This document shows positions 1-9,200 of a stretch of 22,118 nt of DNA, piece after piece (position 1 is the first letter of the stretch; every line of letters begins with the position of its first letter). The stretch covers positions 1,878,671 to 1,900,788 of the forward strand of contig FN649755.1 in NCBI GenBank assembly GCA_000310025.1, written 5' to 3'. Made by a program: the position numbers and the translations under genes. Source of the stretch: Ectocarpus siliculosus (taxonomy: Eukaryota > Sar > Phaeophyceae > Ectocarpales > Ectocarpaceae). A model generated the notes under the pieces. That model searched no databases, was not told the origin of the DNA, and saw only the letters and a program-made list of their open reading frames with translations.

Positions 1-20
1 ACAGCATTTATTTTAAGTTT

Positions 21-41
21 GGGGGGGGGGGGGGGGGGGGG
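21..41. repeat. Poly-G tract
   Basis: 21 consecutive G near the window start. Similar G-runs mark most repeat R ends, but no R copy is visible beside it. Confidence 0.95.
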
Positions 42-1116
42 AGGGGCACCCCGTGAAATATTCTTGCACGTGCCGAGGGTGACCGATGTACACACAGTGT
101 ACCCCCCTCTGCGGGGGCTCGTGGTGCTGGGTGCGTTCCACGCTGCGTGTATGCTGATCACGCAATGGGTTGGGGCAGCCATGGAAATTCTTGACAGCCG
201 CGAGGAGTACCGGTTTCGCCTTTTCGAGAAGTGCGGCATGGCGATGACTGTTGGCCGTTCGGGCTGTTGGGTGGCTTGGTGCGCCCGGCGCAGTTAGTTG
301 TAGACGGCAAAAATATAGGCTTTTCCCCCGTAGGCGACCGCCGAAAACACCGAATTCCGCAATATGTCGCCGTAAAATAAACTGCCCGCCGAAAAAAAAA
401 TAGATCGCCGAAAACCCAAAAGTAGCGCCGATTTTGGAGGGGGCTGCGCCGAATCATGGGTTGAGGTCGCCGATTCTCGCCGATTAATTTCACGGTGCCC
501 CTGCTTGCGACCCCCGGGAGGAGACAGCTTAACACTCACACACCCACATGGAGGCGAGGTGACACAGACATCGAGTACGGCCACATGGCGTTCTGGAAGG
601 ACAACAAGAAAAGGCTGCCTACGTGGCACGCCTTGGTGTTGGATGTTGCTCTTCTGCAACCATCCTCTGCGTTCATGGAACGAGTGTTTTCCATCCTGCT
701 GTGCGGTGTTAATGAACGGCAGGAGCACGTGTATGTACATCGACCGTATTTGCGCTCTTCCGCACTGCTCAATAGGTAGAAGAAGAGTGGCGGGGGATCA
801 ACGGTACGCGCTGTAGGAAGTACCGTATCAGTTGGCGTCCTTGTTTCTCAATCGCACACACAACTACTGTGTGCCCCGTGGCCGGCCATGACCTTCCTGC
901 CCTACTACAGTAGCAGGCGCCCACCCTGAAGAACCTCTAGTTTCGGTCGAGGCTGTGTTTTAGTACCGTACCTAGGGTTGTGCTGCGAATGGTCACACTG
1001 AGGGATCTGTGTAAGGGGTTCTTAACCGAGCCAACGACCGAGCTCACCGATAAAATTGTGCTCAAGTTCTTACATGTATGCATAGACAGATTGCGAGGTT
1101 TCCGAGGCTCAATTTC
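42..1116. other. Region without recognised genes
   Basis: Apart from the CGCCG-phased stretch I see no supported gene. The plus-strand frame ending at 297 has mixed composition and an unplaceable start after poly-G, so I do not call it. 500-1110 shows only short random frames. Confidence 0.5.
339..483. repeat. CGCCG motif repeated at about 20-bp spacing
   Basis: CGCCG begins at 339, 368, 387, 406, 426, 447, 468 and 478. Six of the eight are spaced 19-21 bp, and each is usually followed by an A/T-rich run. The bases between are otherwise different. Confidence 0.8.
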
Positions 1117-1470
1117 TTAACTGCCAAGTTTTTTTTTTTTGTGCGGGCGCGAACTACAGCAACCAGTCGGTCCTGCGCCCAGCACCAGAATGAGGAACAA
1201 ACCTTGCATCCCATGTACATCCGTGGCCGCCGATGGCCTGCCTGCTGGAAGGCAGCAAAAGGCAGTCACACAGTTCTGCGCCCAGTAAACGAAATACAAT
1301 GTAACGAAACAAAAAGAACAATATCGCGGGCATCCAACACGTTCGGGCGTGATGTCGGAAGATGGACCGTATCCGTACATGCCATCGTTTTTCTCACACT
1401 TCAGGTCGACGACTTCCCTCACAGGCACGTCGTTGAGCACCAACACCTCACTCGGCACAACGCCACAACG
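1117..1470 (-). CDS. Possible cysteine-rich exon, unassigned
   Basis: An open stretch on the minus strand follows an AG at 1471-1472 (CTACCAG). It reads RCGVVPSEVLVLNDVPVREV, then KCEKNDGMYGYGPSS and later ERVGCPRYC. The composition over the first ~60 codons looks protein-like (acidic/hydrophobic mix, spaced cysteines, YGYG). Later codons become low in coding character and end at a poly-A-rich stretch. It could be a downstream exon of the HHIP/WSC gene or of another gene. I do not recognise the domain and no donor was fixed. Confidence 0.25.
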   Translation of the reverse strand, partial: RCGVVPSEVLVLNDVPVREVVDLKCEKNDGMYGYGPSSDITPERVGCPRYCSFCFVTLYFVYWAQNCVTAFCCLPAGRPSAATDVHGMQGLFLILVLGAGPTGCCSSRPHKKKKLGS

Positions 1471-1685
1471 CTGGTAGCAATGTCAAAACAATACTTCTAC
1501 AAAGCAATAAACTATTATTATTATACTACACTATTGCGGCGCTAATAATCATGCCCCCAAGAAAGCCTGCCTGCCGCCAGCCCCTGTTTGTAATGTGGTG
1601 CAGCGAATTACTCCCCCTGCCCGACGTAATAGGTGCGCTACACGAAGGTGGTTGCTCCAACGCTGCGTGATGAGAGTGGGAAGCA

Positions 1686-1687
<2 letters not shown>

Positions 1688-1718
<31 letters not shown>
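1688..1718. repeat. (CT)n microsatellite
   Basis: About 15 CT units. Apparent reading frames through it are Ser-Leu or Arg-Glu repeats and are not genes. Confidence 0.98.
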
Positions 1719-1721
<3 letters not shown>

Positions 1722-2060
1722 AAACACAACAGGCACAGGAGGCTTGCGCCACACTTCGATACAGCCACAAATATACCCCAAAAATATATACTCCGTATAT
1801 TGTATTAATGTATTATCCTTTGGGACCACCCCGCGCGCTCAGCAAATCATCAACCAGCCCGCAGGGGACAGCGAAAACAGCAACCAACCCAGGCAACTCA
1901 CCAGGGTGCAAAGGACAACAAGTGAAAGTAATTGTTTCCAACCAACTAATAGGTACTTGCGGCTGCGCACACAAATGCCGATCGTCGATGGCCGATCGTT
2001 CCTTCCTGCTTCGCCAAAGGTGGCTCTAAAACGTTTTGCCTGTAGCCTAAGTGCGCCTGG

Positions 2061-2159
2061 TGGGTTGTACCCGCAGTCGCGCATGCCGTGGTCGTTAGAC
2101 CATTGACCTAGCATCCCTACAACGCCGGGACGGAGCACGCCGGGTTGTCACCGAACCAG
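2061..2159 (-). repeat. Repeat R copy 1, with flanking direct repeats
   Basis: A 99-bp copy in minus orientation: GTGCTCCGTCCCGGCGTTG, GGTCAATGGTCTAACGAC and GGCATGC are all present. It is flanked by the perfect 10-bp direct repeat GTGCGCCTGG at 2051-2060 and 2160-2169, which suggests a target-site duplication. Unlike the other copies it has no poly-C run. Confidence 0.8.
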
Positions 2160-2553
2160 GTGCGCCTGGGCGGGGGATGCGAAAACTGTCAATCACCATA
2201 TACCCCCTTTTCCTTAAGGGGACATCGGTCGTTCGATCCAAGCCCGAAAACCGCACAGCGTCGAAGAAAGCGTTTCGGACGCCACAACAAGGCGGCTGGC
2301 TGGCAAAGGAGAGGGGCCGCGGGGGGTCGAAGACTCGAAACCTCTGCTACATTTTTTGGTTCTAAAGTCGCACATCCCTTAACAAACCTCCCTTTCCTGC
2401 CCACCCCCTTACCCCCAACCATATTGTAGTTCTTACACTTGCTAAACAGAAACAAACCGGCCGAGTATTGTACGTGAACGAACTGAAGACGGGCTATGGA
2501 GTAGACGCTACGCGGGACCGAACAAGGTGAGTCAGGGTACCGAGAGAGGGAGA

Positions 2554-2721
2554 GGCGCGGCCGTCCAACATGAAGCTAGCAGCCGGGGTCGAACCAGTTC
2601 ATTCATTCTATCGGGAGCATCAGGAGCGCGTCCGTCCAACATAGGCCAAGGCAAAGCCAAGCAAGCCAAGCCATCGCCACCCATTCTATCGAGAGTCAAA
2701 GGAGGCGCCCGTCCAACATGA
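2554..2721 (+). repeat. Tandem repeat, ~71-77 bp, 2.3 units
   Basis: CGTCCAACAT recurs at 2562, 2633 and 2710 with shared CATTCTATCG(G/A)GAG between. No coding signal. Confidence 0.85.
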
Positions 2722-2987
2722 ACCAAGCAAAGCCAAGAGGTTGGTGCGGGGCCGCCACCGCCTACTGGGCCGCGGCTTGCCGTTCTCTCGGTTCCTTCGT
2801 CAACCACAAGCAGTTCTTGACGATACTAGGCAGTGCCGTAGACCTGGCGAAGCCGTTGTTGGAGGGAATGGGGGAGAGTTGAGATCGTGGACAGGGACAC
2901 AAAAATGCAACAGCGATCATCAACAACACGAGGAGAGGGGGGGGGGTGGGGCGGTGTGTGACAGAGTGCTCTGCACACCCGTCTCAC

Positions 2988-3021
2988 CGTCGTCATGGCG
3001 TAAAAGCCATCGCAGGTTTCG
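2988..3021 (-). pseudogene. Possible WSC C-terminal relic exon
   Basis: The minus strand after GCAACAG reads ETCDGFYAMTT and then a GTGAGA donor-like site. It resembles the ETCGGNFAMS end of the WSC exons, with CGG changed to CDG. Its phase (one leading base) does not match exon 16, and no CWCG part is visible, so it is probably a relic rather than a used exon. Confidence 0.35.
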
Positions 3022-3121
3022 CTGTTGCGAGTCAAGAATCAAAACATGCACAGCACGCATGTATGGATCAACCAGATCTGAGAGCAAACACAAGAGGCAG
3101 CACAACAGCAAACCGACGTAC

Positions 3122-3229
3122 CGACATGGCGTTGATGCCTCCGCATATGTCCGCAGCGTCACCAGTGCACGCCATATCGCACGTTGCTTCTCCGTAGACG
3201 GCGTAGTCGGCGTTGTTGCCGCACCAGCA
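3122..3229 (-). CDS. Exon 16: last recognised WSC CWCG to CGG exon
   Basis: This exon encodes CWCGNNADYAVYGEATCD, then MACTGDAADICGG and INAMS, in 36 codons, phase 0, with acceptor GTCGCCAG and donor TCG|GTACGT. It would complete the WSC domain begun by exon 13. Reading through the donor gives VRRFAVVLPLVFALRSG and a stop, so intron retention could provide a terminus. No further exon was confidently recognised downstream. Confidence 0.9.
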
Positions 3230-6200
3230 CTGGCGACATTCATTCAAAGGGCGTCCGATAGGGGGGCATTGCGTGTCAGCAACGAGCGCACATGTAACGT
3301 CCCGATTACTCTCGTCGCCACGTACATGGAGCAACCGTACCTCTTGCATGTTTATGTTCACGTCCGCGCACGGGGGAAAGACTGGGTGCTCTTCGTGAGG
3401 TGTGTGCCATCAACGGAAAACAACCTTCACGCACAATAACAGAACATGCTCTCCGCCTGCTGAATGCAGCAAGCATCCTTGTCTCTTTTCACGCTATGCG
3501 TGTATTCGTTTATTGCGTCCGCGCACGAGCCGGAAGGCTTTTCATATTTTGTTCTCTTCGTGAGGAGTGTGCCATCAACGGAAAACCAGCCGCATCGGAA
3601 CAGGGGGACTCGTTGTGAGATGCACAAATGTCAACCGCGCCAACCGCGCGGAAAAAAAAGAACAAGCGAACGAGAACAGTTGTTCCCCACAATGATGCGG
3701 ACCGGGACAAATGATAGTCGGCCGAGTCATGGTCATTTCCTAAGGGGTATCAGAACACAAGCCCTTCTTGCGCGTACCATTTTGTCCACGACTCGACGAA
3801 CATCATTTCCGCGACCATCGCCCTCAGGGTATACACACACAGAAATCGCCGGCACGCTCGTTCCGGCCTCGTCGGCATAACACGCATGACATGACCGTTG
3901 ATAACACCACATGCATGACCGTTGATAACACCACATGCATAACACGCATGACATGACCGTTGATAACACCACATGCATGACCGTTGATAACTGTCCACAC
4001 GGACACAAGACCAGACGGAGAACATGCACACAGCAACGGCTCTCGGTTTCAAGTCTCTCGGTTTTAAGTCTCTCAGCTCACCTCTCAACACCACACGCGT
4101 GACCGTTGATAATTCTCCGCAAGGCCAAAGACACTAGATAAAGCTTGCTTCACACAAAGGCTATCGCTTCTAAGCGTAAAGGTCTCGGTCAACCCCCACC
4201 GCTGGCTCTCCACATGGAGAAAGACCAGACGACGAACTTGTTACTGTTGCACAACAACGACTTTCGATGATAAAGTCTCAACTCACCTCTCGACACCACA
4301 CGCGTGACCGTTGATGATTGTCCACAAGGCAAAGAGACATCATTTTAATATACAATACGAACAAGCACACAACGGCTCTCGCTTTCTTCAAGCCTCAACT
4401 CACCTCTCCCCCGTACTGCGTGCCGTAGTAGGCGAAAGCAGAGCAAGTAGACGCGCACTCCTGTTTTGTCGTGAGTCGTGTTGCCGGAAACAGCGAGCCG
4501 TTCGGTTGTTATCGTGTCGTGGGATACGATAACGCCGCACGCAGCAGCTTCGGGGAGGAAGAGCGGGGTGGTGGGAGGGGACTGAGGTGCTACTATAGTC
4601 GGCATGGAGCGACGCCGCAAACAACGGACAAAGTATCGGCCGATTCTTGCTTTCGCCCGCGAGGGTTCGCGGAGTGGTGGCGCAACGGCGACACCAACGC
4701 GTCAAGCAACGGACAAACTTGCCCGCCGGGGGTCGTCCCCAGAAATCAAAGGCTTGATTTTTATTAGCTCGCTCTGAATTTCACCAATAGTTTAAGTAGA
4801 AACCTGGTCTGTATGTATTGTTTTTGAGTACTTCATTTTTTTTCGATGTTCAGTTTTGGGGACGCAATGCGTTGTTGGTCGTGGAGGGGTGACCCCGAAC
4901 GATTGGTTGTCGTCGCGAGACGGCCGGCACGGAACAGCGCAACACTAAAACTGCTAGTAAAATAGGTTAAAGCAATAGAAATACAAGTTGGGCATCATAC
5001 ACCACAATGATTCCTTCGGGAATCTATCTATCCGGATTCTTTATGTAGTTGTTGTGTTTTGCAAGACGAAGAAACAAAACAAATACAGGATCAATGGTAC
5101 GACACAGCGCAAGCAAGAAACAACGAGTCGACGCCACACAGCATTAGGTTATCAACGGCCGTGAAAAACGCGCGCCGCCGCGGGGGCCGGCCCAGCATGT
5201 CCACTCCCTTCTTTTACCGCAGTGGTCATGCCGTTGGACGCGCTGGACTCCTTGTTGGCATGAAGAGAGGTAACCGTGGTCTTTACTAACAAGGCGTATT
5301 GTGGTGCCAAGAACTGTATTCAACGGGGAAGCAATGCCGTTTGTTGTCGTTGTCTTCACAGAAAAAAAAACTTTCCAATCTCTCTGTCCAGTACTTGTAC
5401 ATCCCTCTGTCTGTCTGCACGGATCTAATACTTGACGAGGTCGATTCCCGTGGTCACAGGCAAACCAGAACAATTAACGCCCCACATCATCATGAAGACG
5501 AAACACCACCTCAAAAATAATAATCGAAAACCTCTTCTTTGTTTACCATCAGCACGGTCGCCCGAGGCGAAAGCTTCGTTAGGCAACCGGGTGAAAGAGG
5601 CCCATCGTCCTCCGAGCTGTCGCTTCCACCTCGACTTACACAGCGGCAAAGTCGCGCACGATTGTCATCGCCCTCGTCCACATCATCTGAATCGGATTAC
5701 TCTTGGTTCCAGCCCCAACGACACGTGCGTGCAACATGTTTTGTTGTTGTCCTCGCTTTAAACCAGCGCTCGCAAAACGTGTGCCGTTAACTCCAACCCG
5801 TGGGCGCGCGTGCATCATTGCTTCTCTGATACCAATACCAACTGCTGTTACGAGACAAAGTATGTGTGTTGCTGATATTTGTTTTGGGTATTTTTCATTT
5901 TCAGTATTGAGGACCCAAAATATTGTCCAGGGAGTCGACAAGAAGGGCATTCATGCACACGCAAGGCTCACGCTCTCCAAGTCTCAAATCACCTCCCTGC
6001 CGTACTGCGTGCCGTAGTAGGCATAGTCAGCGCAAGTGTCGGCACAGATCTGTCGCCGTATGATACCACCGTTTGCGGGAGCCGAAAAAAGCGGCAGCAG
6101 CAGAAGCAGCAGCAGCAAACACCGGAGAGATTACGGGAGATCATGTCGAGGATCGGTGGGAGGGACGGGGACGGTTACAATGTCGAGGCAGGGAGACACA

Positions 6201-9200
6201 GCGGCCAGGTTTGGACAACGTGTCCCCCAGGGATTTGTTCATGAAGGGGAGGCGGTGCAACAACGCCAACGCCAACACCAGCAACAACGACCGAAGGTCG
6301 ACAATAGCGACGGCCGGAAATGAACAGCGCGGGGAACAAAAAGAAAAGTATATATTGTAGAGCCTGTTCCTGTCCCGGTATGCTGCTCGAGGAAGCGTAG
6401 AGAGACAGGTAGCAGTGCTCTCCGCTAACGCGATGAATTAATTCATCACTAACAATCTGTAGGCCCTTCTCTATTGGTAGAGATGGATGCATTGCGTTCT
6501 TTTAAGGAAACCAAAAAAGAAATACATCGAAGAAAGCAGACGAAAGAGTCGGTGTTGCGATATTAACGGCCGTGAAACCTCCCGTACCGCGAGGGACCAC
6601 AAGAGCAAGGGCACAAACACCCTTCCTTCGTCGCTTCCTTTTCATGCCGCTTACCGCTGTGGTCATGCTGCTGGACCCGGTGACGACGGAGAAGACACGG
6701 CCGGTTTGCGAGTCGGCGAAGCAACCGAGGTACCCGGTCGAGTACACCTGCAGCAGCAGCAGCAGCAGCAGCAGCAGCCGGCAACGTCGTGGGGCTCAAG
6801 AACCAGCACTAAAACACTAGAAAAGGCAAAGATCCTTCGTCGAGCAGACAGAATAAAGAGCTGGGGTTTGTTGGTGTCAGGGTCGAAACGTGGCCTCGTT
6901 GTTTGCCGGAAACCCGAGGTCGTGAGCGGGAAAACAACAGCCCTCCAGACGCGGGAACACGAGTATAAATAAGCATCGAGCAACCGTCCGATCTGCCTTG
7001 AGAGGCGCAGAAATGGCACCCCTGTAATGAACCGATTTTCCGGCGCTCGATAGCTCCACAACCACGACCAAGCGTTTGCGCCAATACCCAGAAGTGGTGG
7101 GTTTGGAAACATCTCGTCGAGGGCTTTCCTTTTGAGGGATCGGGATCTTTCCGCACCCGGTTGGTTGCGGAGTAAATCGGGCTTGGGCATTTCGGCCTGA
7201 CGGCGCGCCATCTTCTCCGTCTCTTACGGAATACCACGGTACAGACAATCGTTTTCGCTGTGGAGCAAATCGAGCTGTGAGAGTCGTCATCTCTGCGTCT
7301 CTTACGGAATACGACGGTACGGTATACGGTATACGGTACAGACAATCTTTTTCGCTGTGGAGCAAATCGAGCTTTGAGAGTCGTCATCTTCTCCGTCTCT
7401 TACAGCAACTCCAGCACTGAAACGAACAACGCGGGGAGGTAAAGAGGCACGGCAACCGACGTACGCACCGACATGGCGAAGTTCCCTCCGCAGGTTTCGG
7501 ACGCGTCGCCAGCGCAAGGGAAGTCGCAGACACCGGGGCCGTTGATGTTGTAGGCGGCGTTATTGCCGCACCAGCACTGACGGCATCCATACATTCCAAG
7601 GGCAACGAACGGTAGAGAAATGATTATGTCAGGAACGAGCGCACGTGCGTGACATAATGGCTGGTGCGCCAGCTGTGGTGAAACTGCACCGCTTCGGAGA
7701 GACCGCCAAACAAACTAAACGCGGATGCTATGTTGTCATTGTTTTCGCTCAAGAAAGGTGTACCCTTTCTTGGGTCGTTGGCTAGTATGTGGGTCCGGGT
7801 GAGTTGGACCAGTAAAGCACGGGCTTGCAGTAGCAAACACCGAGGTGCTGAGCGGAGACCGGAACGGTTTTAACGTGAAGACAACCACAACAACAACAAC
7901 AACGACATACACAAAACTAGCAACTCCCTCCAAGATTTTCCGCCCCACGAGTTCGTCGTCTCAATTGTGGAACACCGGACACTTCGGGACGCCGGCCAAA
8001 CAAACGGCGAGATCTCCACAAACGAAACAACGCCGCTTTTCGCGGAAAATATGTAAAAATGCCCACCTCACCTCTCTCCCGTACTGAGTGGCGTAGTAGG
8101 CGTAGTCGGAGCACAGCCCAGCGCACGTCTATTCGCGCATGTATCCCCCGCCGCGGCGACGGCGATTGATGGAATAAGGGTGGGTGGAGACGGCAGGCGG
8201 GTACATGTCGCGGAAGGCGCCGGAACGCGGGGTTGACGCAACGTCAGAAGCGTGTCTGTCCCATGCTACAAGAAAAAACGGCGGCTTGGTAAAAGCAAGC
8301 CTCCATGGAAGCAAACCCACATACATCAAGCTACAACAGCCGTTTCGTCGATCACTGATACAAACCAGTCTCCAAACCTGGAAATAACAAAAATGTCCAA
8401 AAAGAAAAAGAGGAAACACGCGGAACCTTAAGTACATTATATGTTCATTGACACACGCCTCTGCTGCTCTTACAGCTGTGGCCAAGGCGGTCGAACCCAC
8501 CCATCTTCCCGGTCTCCGACACACGACGCTGTGCCTCGAACGGGTAACAAATAGTCTTTCCGTTGATTGTACATTTCCTACGAACCTCGTAACATTGACA
8601 ACTAACTCCGCTCACCGCCGTGGTCATGGCGTTCGACCCCGTCTTCCCGCTCTCCGGAAACACGCGGGGTTCCTCCACGTCCGCGAAGCAGCCCAAGTAG
8701 CCGCCGGCGGCGGCGGCGGGGTCGATCCTGAAGACCTGAGAAGAACAAAGAAAAAAGGGGGTACGACGGCGAGGAATAAAGAGATTGAGGGGGGGTGGGG
8801 GACCTATATATATTTTTTGGTGGTGGAGGGGGGGGGCGTACTCATTTGTTGCTTGCCGTAGTCATTTGACCATTGACCACGCGTCCCTTTCGAGACGGAG
8901 CACCGTTCCTACACCTACTAGAGACACCACCAACATTTGGGAGCTCTTTACGTTTCTGCCACAAACTCCATAAAAATTTCTTGCACATCTTATCCCCGTC
9001 CTCTAGGGCCTCTTGTGCCCACCATCTATCCCCAATTATCGCGATCGTTTTTTCGCTGTTGTCTAATTTACCAAACTTGTCCATGTCACACCCTCTCTGT
9101 CTCATTTCCTCCTCGAGATCCTCTCTTTCCTTCCTGTACAACTCACACTCCCCAACTATGTGGGGTCTACTCTCCTCCGATTTGCCACATGGACATGTGT

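Larger units (their letters stand above)
1719..2987. other. Intergenic or intronic, repeats only
   Basis: It contains repeat R copy 1 and the 71-77 bp tandem repeat. No exon with WSC or other recognisable motifs was found on either strand. Confidence 0.5.
4461..5992. other. Intron region between exons 14 and 15
   Basis: It holds the broken WSC N-terminal exon and the TTCG hairpin. I searched for a CWCG-type exon here and did not find one. Confidence 0.55.

Noticed and set aside
19-297. 92-codon plus-strand frame at the window start
   Set aside because: It starts in poly-G (poly-Gly) and ends without a recognisable motif or splice context.
2741-3439. 232-codon plus-strand frame
   Set aside because: It runs antisense over exon 16 and poly-G, with no recognisable domain.
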